64,000 nucleotides of DNA from Trochalopteron elliotii (GCA_024734555.1 JANPWX010000204.1:1776329-1840328), one strand, 5' to 3'; shown: positions 46,801 to 60,423, counted from the stretch's first letter. Numbers and translations: made by a program. The notes: generated by a model not told the origin, from the letters alone.

Positions 46801-48436
46801 TGTAAATTATAAAGTATATTTTCAGTATTAAAGGGTTATGTCCACCCCACTGTGGATTATATATCAAGATTCCTGCAGCTGTTCTGAAGCATATTTTACT
46901 CTGAAGATACTCCAAAGTTCTGGTTGACTTGAATTTGGACTAAGGATTTTGCCATGATATGCTTTATGAAAGGGAGACTGGTAAACGTCTGGACCTTGGA
47001 ACCGACTTTGTGATATTTGGACTGTGCGTACACATCATGTGGTGAATTAGCATGTGGTGTTCTTATGCAAACAATAAAAACAAACAAAGAAAGAATTAAA
47101 AGTGCATTTAAGAAAATGAGTTTCAGCGTACGATTAAAACAATCCCATAATAGCAACAACTTTGCGGTAAAGGTACATACTTGCCATAAATATCTGCTAG
47201 TGTGGAAGCTGAGCATTCAAAACCCTCAATTTTAGCAGCAGTGTAGATGCTGTTACTTAGTTAACATCGAATACCACAGACAAATTAGGCACAGTCTGGA
47301 AACTGCTTCAGAGCAAGTCAAAAGTGTTGGGGCAAAACCTTGCTCCCATTTTCAGCAATATAGATCACCGTGTGGGTTTGATTTTACATCAATCCAAATA
47401 GGTAAAATTTGGCCCAGAATGTATCTACAGACAGAACCCCTCCCACCCCCTCAGAAAAAAAGCTAACAACTTTTTTAAAAAAGGTAAAAATCCTAAAAAG
47501 TAAAAATTATGAAATTTCAAAAGCTTCACCTAAAAAGTTCTCTGTCTCACCCAACTGATAATGTCCTTTCAGCAACTGCAACGCCCACCCAGCTGAACCC
47601 CTAAGAAAATCTAATGCTTAAAGGCAGTTTCTTCATCCTGATTGAACATATGTAATATTATAGTGACAAGAATGGCTCTCATTACTGGAAACAACATACA
47701 CAGTTCTGCATTTTCTCTTAATGCTGATCTCAAACTTAAAAAACTTCTGTAATTTACCTCAGTTGAACTGAGATTTGGATCCTACTACAGAGCAGACAGC
47801 AGATAAAGAGAAAATGGATTGTCTCTCTAAATCATAACTGAGGACATAGCAATGTAAAGAAGTCACTGTCTTCAAAATTTTAGTAGTTGGTTTCGATTCA
47901 GATCAAAAGGCTTCATTTCTTAGAACTGCTTATATTGGAGGTTATGTCTGTTCTTCCTGGATTTTTTTGTAAAGGGAGGAGTTTTTTCCAATGCTTCTGG
48001 TCAAATCTCTCATCTATTACTTATGTTCTGTACAAATACATTATTCCACTTCAACAACAAAAAAGAGAGTATTTGGACTTCAATAAGGCTCTGTTATTTA
48101 CTACACTTACACATTTCTGCAGCTAAAACCAATCAACTACTTGGAAATATTGTCCACATGCATTAACTCATATTTTTAAGAAGAGACATCTATTTTAGCT
48201 CAGCTTTTCCAAAGTTAATGAAATTATCATCAAGAATATTGATTTAAGCAATTTGGGCACACTTCAGAAAGTGTTTACTGAAAGGCATGTTTACATTTGT
48301 CTTCTGCAAGCTTCCAGCTAAGAATTATTACGTATGTTCAATCGGGATGAAGAAACACAACATGCAAACTAACTGGCTGATTACAGTCTTTTGCCTTTCA
48401 AATGACAATCAGTGAAAACAGACAGCTGCTCAGTGA
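43849..48436. other. Gene-free stretch
   Basis: AT-rich DNA. Reading frames such as 45204-45536 have no domain I know. One old interspersed repeat is suspected at 47325-47425. Confidence 0.5.
47325..47425. repeat. Possible ancient amniote interspersed repeat
   Basis: The blocks 'ggggcaaaaccttgctccca' and 'ggtaaaatttggcccagaat' resemble widespread old retroposon sequence of reptiles and birds. The match is from memory and weak, and I cannot name the family. Confidence 0.3.
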
Positions 48437-48469
48437 GACTTACTAGGAATCCAAGACTTACTAGGAATC
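48437..48469. repeat. 15-bp direct duplication at a CR1 end
   Basis: 'gacttactaggaatc' occurs at 48437-48451 and 48455-48469, separated by CAA. The second copy runs into the CR1 3' tail. Confidence 0.9.
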
Positions 48470-48552
48470 ACAGAATCACAGAATGGGTAGGGTTGGAAGG
48501 GACAACTGGAGGTCCAATCTCCCTGCTCAAGCAGGGTCCCCTAGAATATTCA
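48466..48552 (-). mobile_element. Short CR1 fragment, minus strand
   Basis: Antisense CR1 3' end: 'aatcacagaatcacagaatg', 'ggttggaagggac', then 'ctccctgctcaagcagggtc'. Only about 80 bp remain. The last motif is typical of the CR1-X type. Confidence 0.9.
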
Positions 48553-51500
48553 ACAGAATATTCCACAATTCTGAATGGTGAATATACTTGAAACTGAAAT
48601 GTACATCAATACATGATAAAGAAGAAAAATTTTATTAATTATTTGCTCAACAATGTGTACAGAACACAATATACAGCACACATGGAACAGACAATTGGGG
48701 ATACAAGCATCATAATCACCTTAGGACGAGGGTACTGCTGAAGAAATTTTTCAAATAAGGTATATTTACTGTTGAAAAGAAATATACTTGAAAAAGGTGG
48801 CTAATGATGAGAATTTCAGAGACACTAAAAAATTTGATCAAGAAGCGCACAAGGGTTATAGGGTAACAAAATCTAATTCCTTAGCAGATAAACCAAGAAA
48901 GATAACCTGAAATGGAAAAATATGAAAACAGGATAAAAACTACTTTTTAATTGCTTGGGATGCTTTCTGTTGTGTTGCTCTTCTGACACTCAAGGAATAT
49001 ATTGCAACGTAGATGAGCCAACAATTCTAGCATGTTTCAATAATAGACTATCGTAACCTAATAAGAATAATTGAAAAGATTTTTGGCAAGTCTCCATAGA
49101 TTCAATATTGGGTTCTTTTTTCTCTTAATACTAAGGAATACTTTCAAAGAAGGATTCATGCACAAATTTGCAACAGGGTTCCCCAACCCAATGATTTAGA
49201 AACCCATTATTTGCAAGATTTAAGCATGGCTAATCAAACTTTAAGCTGACTAATTTACATGAGCTCTTTACTGCTAGAAATCTGTATTTACAGATTTTGG
49301 TCAATTTTTCAAATTTATCACCAATCATCGTGTTATGGAAAAAAAAGATAATACACAGAAAAGCATATATTAAGATAGTACACATGCTGTAAGTTACGGC
49401 AAATCCATCATAGCAGCAGTTATAGGGTCACACATTGTGGATGGGCAGAACTGCATCTTATTTACCTAGTGCTACAGTTTTAATCCTCATGATTAATTTC
49501 TCCACTGTCTCAATACAAGCTCAGCAAAACTGGAGAAATAATACATTAAACTAGTGTAAAGGTACAGTTTCAAACCAGTTTAGGAAATTAAAAAAAAAAA
49601 AAATGCTTCCCTCTTAATCAGTTACCTCCTGCAAAGTTGACAAGGTAGGGAGAACACTGATTCTTATTAGAAGGAAAATAGCAGGAACAACCTTGCCCCA
49701 AATTCAATTTTCCATAAGAAGCAGACTTTTATCTTTTATCAATCCTGCCTCAGCCTGGAAATTTGGGGTCTAGGTAGATATAGGAACAGAAAACACTGAA
49801 AACAGCGAATAAATTTGACACTGCAATTCATTTGCTTGCCGGCTGCTCCACTTACATGCTGAACAACTTTCAGAGAAAATATTTGATGTGCTTCTTTATA
49901 TTTCCAAGAACATCCTGCTCCAAGTGCTTACATGTCTCTGGTGTAGATTAGTTATGGACTTTTCATGTTGATGAGGTAATCCCCTTAATGTACTATACAC
50001 CATAGGATATCCTCCTCCTCTGTTTCATGTTCTGACAATGCTAAAGGTCAGTGAAGTGTTTCATGTGGTGATAGGCTCCATTTAAAAGGGAAACTACAAG
50101 AACAGAGAAAAGAAAAATGTCTTTTTCTTTGAGTTTACAAGGATCATATATGAAACCTAGGTAAAAAAGGATTGTTGGTGCATCTTGTATGGTAACTACA
50201 CTGATACACTCATAGCTTTGCTCAACACATTATATTAACTTCTAAAGATGCATTTTTGATATATTGATTGGTAACATAGTGGTACTGATAGAGGAAGATG
50301 AGATTCATACTGTAACTGCTAAGTTTACTCATAGAAAATGTAGATTTCACATCAAACAGTAACAACATAAAAATAATTTATGTTGAATGCAAAAATTACG
50401 GCTGTAAACACATGACTTTTATTAAAAGTAGACTTCCTCTGTAAGACAAGCATGTAAAAATTAAATTAACTCAGAAATAAAGATATTTTGTTACACAAAT
50501 TATGTCTCAAACGTGGTCCACATTTCAAGAGGGATGCAGACAAGAGTTAAACTTACTAAGCTTTAAAAAATACTACGTACAATCTTTTTAACAGACATCA
50601 CCATTTTAAATGGCATTTGCAAGAGAAAACATGAAAAAGCTGATATTTCAAAAGTGTTTCTTTATGATTAGTAGTAGTTTACTCTTTTGCGCCATAACTT
50701 CACATTGTTACTTTTGTAGCAAAGGTATTAGTACAATTTATAAAGTCCCAGTTTTGGTACAGCTTTAAATAACCAGCTTCTACTTTTTAGAAATGGTCTC
50801 AAAAGAGTATATATTCCTCAGAGAAAAAATATTAAAAAATTAAACAAACTGGTTTAACATCAATAATGAACACACTATATAATAAATTGTTTATGTTTAC
50901 ATTGGATCTGATGCTTTCTTCTTTATTGCCAATAAGGAGGGCAAAATAATAAAGCTTTATTTGAAGGAGGGGGGAATACTTACACAAGTTTTAAGCAAAG
51001 GCAACAGCATTGCTAACAAAGGTTCATCTTGTGAATTGTCTTCCCAAAGGATCGTTTAAGTTTGATAAGGAAGATAGAGCATTTCCTTCACATCCACTTT
51101 TCTCAGTTTAAAGCCTGCTACTTGTTGGCATTCTTGCTTATGTTCCAGTATAAATGCTCTGCAGCATCACAACCATCCTCTCCTCTCCTTCTCTTCTAAG
51201 CATTGAATTTAGGGGCTGGAAAAAGAGGAACAGAAAATACTGGGAAGAAACTCTGCTTAGTCTTCAAAATTAAGAATATTAGGAACATTATGGAAACTGG
51301 AGGACTCCTCAGGGAGGTGAGTCATAATTGAATTTTCATGCTTGAATAAAGAAATATGATATCAAATATTTAGCAAAAAACCTTTAATCTAGCAGCCCAT
51401 GTAGTTAGCAAAAAAAGAAAAAAAAACAAAGAAAACAAACAAAAAACCCCAAAACAAAACCAAATGGACAAAAATGTAAAATAATCTATGAAAAATCCTC

Positions 51501-52444
51501 TCTATTTTCAAAGATAGAGTAGCCTGATATTTTACATTGATGGGTTCTTCAGAGAATAAAAGAGCCCCAAGTCTAAACTCCGTCTGGGTCTTATATATTA
51601 GAAAATACCTAGAATTTCTGAACCGAAAAAACCCAAGCTTTATAAAGAGATTTAAAATTTATACACATAATATTCAGTACGTACAGAGGCAGACTTCACA
51701 CATCAGAACAAATGTTTTATACTACAGGTAGTAGATGCAAAACAATACATTCTTGGTAAATTCTAAGACATCAATCTAGAAATGCATGGCTTCCTGCTTC
51801 ACCAGGAACTTCAGGGAAAACAGAGAGCCATTTTAAAAGTCTTCCTTAGAAGAAATGAATATGCAGCATATCCCATCCCCTCTTTTGAGCATAAAGTGGG
51901 CAAGCAAGAAGAAAGAAAAAAACACATTAGCAGAAATATCCAAGGTACAATTCAGTTCAATACATGAACATTTGTTTTGGAGAAGTTTAGTGTAATTAAG
52001 CATCCATTCTACCCAAGTAAAGATGTTTTGGAAAGGTGTTTTCTTTTTATTTCCAGGAAAACCTTGCAAAAGATGCTAGGTTCATGAAAATAATATGCCA
52101 AAGTAAAATTGCTGTGCTTGCACTTGTCCTGTGTTTTTAATATTGCATGTTCCTCCAACCCTTGGCTATAGCTGCACTGACAGCTAGATGTTTAGCAAAT
52201 AAGAAAAGTTCAACAGAAGGTACAGTGGCACAAACAATAACATTTACAATAAAATTTCTTGGTGTTCACAGGTAGAAAGTTACAGTAAAATTAACAGCTT
52301 CTCAAGCCAGTAAGCTACTCCCTATTTCGTTGAGACTTAACTTCAAAAATTACAGTCAACAAGAAGTATCATTAAATCATAGATCTACTTTCACAGTCTC
52401 ACAATGTTTGCATTCATGCTATGCATATACAGAAATACCTGTGT
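48553..52444. other. Gene-free stretch
   Basis: AT-rich DNA with an A-rich low-complexity run at 51408-51463. I recognise nothing else. Confidence 0.5.
51408..51463. repeat. A-rich low-complexity tract
   Basis: About 55 bases of A with scattered G and C. No adjoining retroposon body recognised. Confidence 0.85.
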
Positions 52445-52642
52445 GGGTCGTGGGTGACGGAGCACTAGAACAAATTGGCCAGAGGTTGTGGAGTCTCCCC
52501 CACTGGAGATATTCAAGAACCATCAGGACACAATCCTGTGCCATATGCTCCAAGATGACCCTGCTTGAGCTGGGAGGCTGGAGCAGATGACCCACTGTGG
52601 CTCCTTCCAACCTTACCCACAATGTGATTCATTCTGTGAATA
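52445..52642 (+). mobile_element. CR1 3' fragment, plus strand
   Basis: Sense CR1 3' untranslated region: 'ggtgacggagcactagaaca', 'agatattcaagaaccatcag', 'ccctgcttgagctgggaggc' and 'ggctccttccaacctt', ending in a decayed tail 'gtgattcattctgtgaa'. Confidence 0.9.
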
Positions 52643-55600
52643 CTAATGTGCCTTCAAAAAGGATTGAAAGTTAATCCATTCTTTTGGCAGTACTTTTAAA
52701 TGTTGGACTTTTAAATGTTGTCGCTGCCCTAAAATAAACCTTCACTATGTTTCTCCAGTCTCACCCGGAAATGGAAAGGGTAACAAGGAAAACAAAAGAT
52801 AAAGGAAGATGAAGGGTTTTTTCCACTTCTGATCTGAATTTTCCAGATTTATTCTGTATGACTTTGTGGGAAAAACTTCCAAAATAGGCCACAGGTAAAG
52901 TAACATCAAAATTAATTACTGTTTGGAATTCCGGTGGCAATTTAGTAAGATATCCCATATCTTTATTGGAAAAAGTTTTAGAAGAAAATTGTTACTTAAA
53001 CTACATGATAGCCACTGTCTTCCATTACCGAGGCCCAACCTTTCAAATCTGCAAAACATGGGAGGCCACAGTTAAACTTCAACACGAAACACAAATGGTG
53101 AAACTACAGAAACAAGAGATGATTCTGTGGGCAACCTGAACTCTGCTTATCCTTCCCTTTTTTTGACCGCTCCCTGGGGTTTTTTTTGGTTTTTTGGGTT
53201 TTTTTTAATTACTGTCTTTTACCTCACTTTTAATTCTAGCCAATCTTCAGGAATCAGTAATATTTAAACAGTTGAGCAATTTTGGAAGCACACATAATTT
53301 TCTCTGAAGAGCACAAATCAACTAAAGAATTTAAACATTTAAATATAACCCACCTTGACTAGTAACTTTAGCTTGTATTATATGAAAAACAGCTTCAACA
53401 GCTATGACTAGAGGCTTGCTTGTACTAAGATTTCAGATATGCAATAAAAATTTAAAAACTAGCTTACCTCTTACTTGAATGTTTTCCTTTATCTGGTTTA
53501 TTTATAAAATTTGCAGCAATTCATTAAAAATTACTTCTTATATAATATAATCTCTGTGCATACTTACCTACTGAAAGTGAACAAATGAAAACAATTCACA
53601 TTAGGCTGTCAATTTTAGAGGTCAGCACCAATACAATTACACCAATTTCAACCCAATATAAGAGACTGGAAACTCCAGCTAATCCAACTCTATCCATGAC
53701 TGCATTTATTTGGAAGTATTTGCCCTTTATAAATTTTGATTCAGGATATGTCCTATTGCCAACAAACCTTTCTGTGTTTTCTACATGCTTAGGAAATAAA
53801 ATAGGAGTCTTTCTGTAGAGCCTGACTTAGTGCCAGAAGGTTGAGCAAACCACTGATGGAGAAAGTGTTCTTGCTTTTATTTAATTGCTGCAGTCACATT
53901 ATGATCGGGTAGTAAGGTTGTGTATACACTTGGGTTTTTTAAACCAGAAATTATTTTAGGGGTGTTTAGGTGTTTTTCCTACACTCCACCACATTCTCCA
54001 TGCCCTGAAATCATTCCCCCAGGAAAGTGACCTTCTCAGTAAGAAACTTGATCTTACAGGTATCAAATGACCTGAAAAGATCTTTCAGCAATTTGGTCAG
54101 GATAACATTAATAACCCAGCCCACAGGAGAATATTATGTATCAAAGCCCACATAAATTTGCTGAATGTGGATTGCAAAGAAACTGACAAACCCCTGACAT
54201 TGTTCACCAAACAGTAAATTAATTAATTTCAACTGATTATGTCTGCAGAACCACAAACTGTCAGGTGGGAAGACTCTTCAAGTTCTTCGAAAAGTTGCAA
54301 TTCTGTATTTAGCACAACAGAAATACTGTCAGCATCTTCTCAGCCTAGAACCGAAGCTACTCAAACATGTAAGAAATTTTTTCTACTACCCTCTTTTATC
54401 ATATCCAAGTAAGATATCACAGCAGCTACATTACCATTAAAACATGGAGTAATCTATATGCCAATACGTATACGCAGTATATACGTATATAATACACATA
54501 TTGAACTGAAAAACAGCTACACACATTGCTTTGAAACATTCTAATGAATTTGAATTTGACACATATCTCACAGCTGTGGAAAAGGGAATTTTGCTTAAAT
54601 GTAATCACCATTTTTATTTGAAATGCAAGCCACACCTTCTAAATTCACACTCATAAGTCACCTCAGAACCCCATGCATTCAGGAGGTGCATGCCCTTTGT
54701 TGTGCTAAACTGATAAAGACTAATGGAATGCGGAGTCAGCAAGTCAGCCAGTACAAGCTGTATGTTTCACGGTTAAGGCTGCTAAATAAGGAATGCCTTG
54801 TGCAAGAATTTCCTTCATAAAACAGCACATGGAATATACCCATTTCTAAAACTGAGGCTATGTTGCACAAATATCTATAGACCTCTAATTAAGAAAACTA
54901 CAGGATACAGGAATATTAAGCTTTGAATAAAGAAAAGTCTTCAAGATCCTTCATACCTTCCACCCTCTCAGCACTGATCAGAACATCCTGTTTTGGATGT
55001 GAATGGGATTTTTTTTATTTTATAATTAATTGCCCTACATATGTCAGCAGTGTAGGCTTGATAGCTTTCAAAAAATATCAGAAAGTGTCACAATCTATAG
55101 CATACTTTTTAGTAGGAATAATCAGAATACTTGCTCGAATGGAAAGTTACCACAGGGAAAAAAAGAGAGTTTTTGCTCTATCCCCACCTTATGGCTAGAA
55201 AAAGAATTTTTCTATTACAGCACACATATTTCTGGATTTATTTTTCCTTTACTGTATGACTATAACCAGGAAATACTATTTGTATTATGAAACTTTAGAT
55301 TCTTTTTCAGCAGTCACTCACTTCTCCACATAAAACCACAATGAAACTCCGAGGCATGAATGTCCTCTCTAGCACCTGCGTTGATTTTGTGACTCGAAAC
55401 AACAGATAGAACTTTACATTCAAACAGAACAATGATTGTTGGGTCCTGACCCACCAAAGTATACAACTTCATTTATTTGGGTTGATATCATTAGGAGTTA
55501 GGTCCATAGACCTAATCTTCAATAACATACCATTTTTAATATCCACACTTTTTTGAAGTTTTAAATATAATAATTGGGTGGTTTATACCACTCAGAAAGT

Positions 55601-58449
55601 ATTAAACTTAGCTGCTTTACAAAATCAAAGCACAGTATGCATGAATGCATGCTATGAGTGTGAGCTGGAATAGAGCATACTCCCCACCAGAAGACTTACT
55701 CAGGTTGGCAAACAGCAGATACACTCTCACCAGTCACTCCGTAAGTGAGATGAAACAAAAATTGCAGCAGTACAACTCTCTTCCCTCACATTCATCTGCT
55801 GATCAACAAACATTTTCTTTCTTCTTTTGTGGCTAATCAATTATGATACTGCCCTGGCCCAGCGTCTAACACTAGCCACATCAAAAGGTGAAAACCAAGG
55901 GCTACCAGAAGTACTTTTTAACAAATTCTGTTTCTTCATTACCTCCTCTCATTGATGGTCAGAGTGAAAGGGCAGGGTAGGATGTGAAACAGAACACGGG
56001 GAAAGCTGCAAAGCAGAAAGAATAGAAAAACTGGATGTCTGAGTGTGCCTCTAATTTTTTAGATAACCCATCCTGCTTTCTGAGGAAATGAGTTTTAATT
56101 GTATTGACAGAGCACCTCTCCTTCCAAAAAACTCTTGAATCTTATGCTTAAAACCAGAGGAAATTCAATATTGAGTCAGTTGTTTCAGAACTATAAATTT
56201 CTCAAGGTTTCATCAAAACAGTTGAGCATCACTATGACTCTTCCCTCAAAAATCCTTGCCTTTTTCCTCCTAATGGCAAAGAATTAACACAGGAATTCAA
56301 ATAACTTCATTAGGTCTTCTACTACAGATCTAATTTAAAAAAAAAATTATAGGAGTACATGCTTTGATACTTTGTCATTAAACAGAGACACAACACAGGA
56401 TTAAACTATCACTATAACCTCCATGTTTATATTAATTGCAAGTGTTCATGGGTACTTACACAATACTGCTGTAAGTTTTAATTTTAAAAATCCAGTAGGG
56501 AATACTGCACAGAGAAGAAACCCTAGGTATGTACATGAAGGAGAACAGAAGAGCTGCCAAATAGGAATACAATTAATCTCATGGTGAACATTCAACCAGA
56601 TACTAGGAAAACACAATAGCACTTTACGTTTCTAAAAGCTTAACCCCACTTCACTGGCCTCATTAATTTTCAGTAAGTATTTATTTGAAGTTTAGGAGAG
56701 AAACCTGAATATCTGCAAAGCTACCCAAGTCTTCTTAATACCTGCCTGCTCCAGCTATTACAAAACATTCACAATGTACTATCAAAGTCTCCTGTTAAAA
56801 AGTGGCAGCTTCTTAAAAATGAATACAGGCCAAAACCACTGTACAAAATACTTTAAAAATACACTAGTGGTTGGTTTTAACCCTTTTTTGCCTCCCTCCC
56901 CCAACGGTAGCTGATCACCAATCAATCTACTACACGAGAATGAGAATATTCCACTAAGCTCAGAGTGGATCCTGCTCCTAGAAAAATCAAAAAAGAAAAA
57001 GCTAAAGTGGATATCAACACAAGTTCCAAAAGGAGCTATAGTGCTCAAACAATTGTACAGTGAGGAAGGTATGTGATTATACAACACTCTAAGAAAATAT
57101 TTCAGAGAAAACAGAGAGACAACATTTCTAAGGAAAATTTAGTGTTGCAATAAAATTGTTAAACCAAAGACAGTAATTACAAATAAAAATATAAATACCT
57201 AGTCAGATCTTCCTTATTCCCGAGAATGTACTTCAGATTATTAAGTCCACATATCCTCTACATGTGTATGCTCTTGGCCTTCTTTCTTCTTTGTTGATTC
57301 CAAGGGAGTAAGAGAAGAAAATGTAGAATAGAGAATCTAGTCAACCCGTTCAAGAAGCCGAATGCACTAATCTCTGTGAGTCAAGGAGAGCAGAAGAGTA
57401 ATCCTTCCCTCCTTTCTGCATGCTGGAAGAGGATGACTTTTCTAAGGCTACACAGCATTCTAAAACGTACATGGAGACGATATGTACTGGCATTGCGACA
57501 GTTTCTTTAGACTACAAAAAATTTCTATAATACAATTTTTTTGCTGAGTTTCTAGAATGTACTCAGGTAAGGTGTCAACAAAATTAGACTACTCAATACA
57601 TAACACTTTTAAAGATTCTTTATTTTAAGAATAGCCCACTGTGCATATCAAGGATCAGTTACCATATAGTCCCCAAAACTGCATTATCAGCTCAAACTGT
57701 AGGATTCATCTATAACTTTATTAACATATTTATTAAGCCAAGTGTTCAGCAAATGATTACAAATATCAGAATAGGAACAAAATATGAACTTAATTTAAGA
57801 AGACATTTTTATATAATATACATTTCCAGACTTCTGAACAGTTTGCATGACACTCAAAAGAGGGAAGGAAATAGCTTGGCACTCGAGCCAACTTGTCTGT
57901 GTTATTTTTACAAGATTTAACTTCGAAAACATCAGCTGTACCAGATCTTTCCTTTTCCATAACCTGTGCATCTGTCCACACCAACTGAATTACAGACCAC
58001 CAAGTTGTCTCATATACCACATCAAACAGGTCAGCTTAACAGTTCAGACCATGATTTAAAACAACTATGTATTTTTTCCCCAGAGCACAGAAATTTTAAC
58101 CTACTTTTCAAAGTAATTTTAAAATTACCAAGGCATTTATAAATAAACTGAAGACAAGGTATTAATACACTTGTTTCTACAGTGATTGTTTTGAAAGCCA
58201 TCATTTTGTTTAGCTAATAAATCTGGTATGAACTGCACAATCTATACTGGATTTAGTGAAACCTTTGTTGTTGTTTTTTTTTTTTTACTACTGTCCCCCT
58301 TAAAGAGTTTCACACTTCTAATAATAAATGCTACATTGTACCCAAAGGGTATCTATGGTACAAGCATTCCTCCATCATTATGAAATAAGGTACATCAAAA
58401 GTCTTAAGTGACAAGTGACACACACTTTAAAATTATGCATGAAGTGTAT
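52643..58449. other. Gene-free stretch downstream of CENPW
   Basis: AT-rich DNA with a T/G-rich low-complexity run at 53178-53210. A palindromic AT-rich segment with CpG steps lies at 54470-54495 ('atacgtatacgcagtatata'). I support no exon here. Confidence 0.5.
53178..53210. repeat. T/G-rich low-complexity tract
   Basis: Runs of T separated by GG or GGG, about 33 bases. Confidence 0.85.
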
Positions 58450-58627
58450 GAAAATATACGTTCTAAGATTTTTTTATTCTTTTTAAAGAAACAGCAGGAA
58501 AGTCAGTCAGGAGATAGATATCAACAAAACTACACAGCTCCACAAGTTCTAAAGCTGGGTCACAGTATAACTCAAGTTAGTCAGAAAACATTGAAAAATG
58601 TGCTTTAAAATTCCAACGGTCTGTTTT
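58450..58627 (-). other. CENPW: Predicted CENPW 3' untranslated region
   Basis: The sequence following the CENPW stop codon on the minus strand. AATAAA (TTTATT at 58473-58478 on the plus strand) lies about 150 nt after the stop, and a GT-rich stretch (GTGTGTGTCACTTG) follows it. The 3' end near 58450 is inferred from this signal; other AATAAA sites further left could also be used. Confidence 0.6.
58473..58478 (-). terminator. CENPW: CENPW polyadenylation signal (AATAAA)
   Basis: Canonical hexamer on the minus strand in the expected range after the stop codon, with downstream GT-rich DNA. Confidence 0.6.
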
Positions 58628-58654
58628 CTAGCCTCTGCTTTTCTTTAAAATAAC
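58628..58654 (-). CDS. CENPW: CENPW last coding exon (C-terminus)
   Basis: On the minus strand a pyrimidine-rich tract and CAG acceptor (58655-58657) are followed by codons for VILKKSRG and a TAG stop (58628-58630). These eight residues are identical to the C-terminus of vertebrate CENP-W as I know it. The preceding exon ends in phase 0 after AAK, so the junction AAK-VILKKSRG is in frame. CENP-W is a small histone-fold protein that pairs with CENP-T and binds DNA at the inner kinetochore (CENP-T-W-S-X complex). The basic tail is conserved. The exon is too short to be found as an open reading frame. Confidence 0.9.
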   Translation of the reverse strand, partial: VILKKSRG

Positions 58655-60309
58655 CTGCAAAGAAAAAAAAAAGTATATTTATTAATATAATTCAGCCAGC
58701 AGACAGAGACTCAAAACACTAGGCTACTGAGACCAAAGGCTCACCTAGCCAATGTGTTTTCAAGAGCTGTGTTGCCAAGGGGAACTCTTGGGAAAATATT
58801 AGAAATAAAGCAAAAGGATACAGGAAAAATTTCAAATTTGAGGGGTTTTTCTAAGCAAGAACATTCATAAGCAAGAACTCTGTAAAATAAAAGGTTTATT
58901 TTGAAAATTAATGCTGAGAAATGGAAATAGTGCTCTCAAGCTATCAGTAGATTTCTTTGAGTTCTTACCCTGTTGGGCCTAAAGAAAAAGAAAGAAAAGT
59001 TTTGCAATAATACAGCTATTATGCTCAAATTTTGTTTGCAATGCCTTATTTCTTTCTATATCAAGAGCACACATACCTTTGGAAGGACATTGTTTGGTCT
59101 GGAGTTTACATTGAAAAATGAACTTCAAAGCCCAAGTGGGACTACTTAAGTGTTAAAATTATTAAAATACAGGCAGTTTTTCCCTTTCTTCTCACCTTAA
59201 AAAAATAAATGGAGCCCAAAAATGCTCAAAAAGTGTTAAGATTGCAGTTTAAAAAAGCCATAAATGTGTAAGATTCCAACTGCAACATTCACTTGGCTAC
59301 CCTACATATCCTGTGTATGTTTCTGTTACTATAGTAATAGAAAAGTATCAAACAAAACCTTTCAGCAGATGGAAAAAAAAATAGCGAAGATAAACCGACC
59401 AGAAGCCACAGGACCAAAATATCAGGTAACATCAAATTTTGTCCTCCCAATTTGCTCAGCAGGAGAAGGTGGATAAAAAGATAAAATAAAGAGACTGAAT
59501 TACTTCATGACACCAAGGTAAAGCAGAGATATCCTAGGGAGTGAAATGAGCTACAGAATACAAAAGGATTTCAGTCATATTTTCTAGGGAGACAAAGCTG
59601 CATAACACCTTCCCCTTTCCCTTCTTTTGCACGTACTCAAAAACTCACCATGCTCTGCAATGCAGCGAATTCCTTCTTCACAGATATTCTTACAGATATA
59701 CATATAATTTTTGTTAAGCTGAACTACCCATATAACAATCCACAGTCTAATTCTCCCTTAGTTCTTTCCTTGCCAAATACATCAAACAAAGTATGCTTGC
59801 TCAAGAAATACGCACACAATGCTGCCAGAATCCACTACGAACTTATTTCAGACTAAGCAGGTAAGAACTGAAGATGGAAGATATTTGAACCTCTCTGAAC
59901 TATTTTTCACTTGTTCCATGAAGCTTCACTTATATCACTGAAGTTAAGACAGCATGCTTCCTTGATGTAGTATCAGCTGAAATAAGGATCCTCTAATTTT
60001 GGACTGCCTTTCAGGCCATGAAGGCTTGCTGGTAGACTGTTTTGTAGACTTACCCATATATTGAAATTATGACTTTAAACAGGCAATAATCAAGAAAAAT
60101 TTGCTTATATTTAATAGGGCAAGGAGAGTAAATTTGTTGTCTTTACTGGTAACAGTAAATTACGCCAATGGTGGACAAAGAATATTAAGTGTCTACAGCT
60201 TTTGAATTATAAATCAAATAGCAAATTTAACACAGAAAGCTTTCGTAAATGCTGTTATAATACATTTTACATTATACAAAAATAAAAAATATTAAAAGTG
60301 TGTTAATAC
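58655..60309 (-). other. CENPW: CENPW intron 2
   Basis: A 1,655-bp intron with a GTATTA donor at its 5' end (60304-60309) and a T-rich tract plus CAG acceptor at its 3' end. It contains a possible 10-nt microexon at 58969-58978, treated under findings. Otherwise it is AT-rich with no repeat I recognise. Confidence 0.8.
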
Positions 60310-60423
60310 CTTTGCTGCAGATATGGTGTGCTCAGGTTTAATTATTTTACTTTTGTTCTCAAAAGCATTTGTCCTGGCTTCTTCTGCTAGCCGATGGAGA
60401 AACAGTAAGAAGTTCAAATGAAC
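60310..60423 (-). CDS. CENPW: CENPW exon 2 (histone-fold core)
   Basis: A 114-nt exon on the minus strand, exactly 38 codons, open throughout. It starts after the acceptor 'ttctctgttttaaag' and ends at AAG before the donor GTATTA. It encodes VHLNFLLFLHRLAEEARTNA followed by FENKSKIIKPEHTISAAK. The HRLAEEARTNA helix and the EH...AAK block match vertebrate CENP-W, and this is the central and C-terminal helix part of the histone fold that contacts CENP-T. Together with the last exon it accounts for 46 of the protein's roughly 75-90 residues. The N-terminal exon, including the start codon and basic DNA-binding helix, was not found in 60424-64000. Confidence 0.93.
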
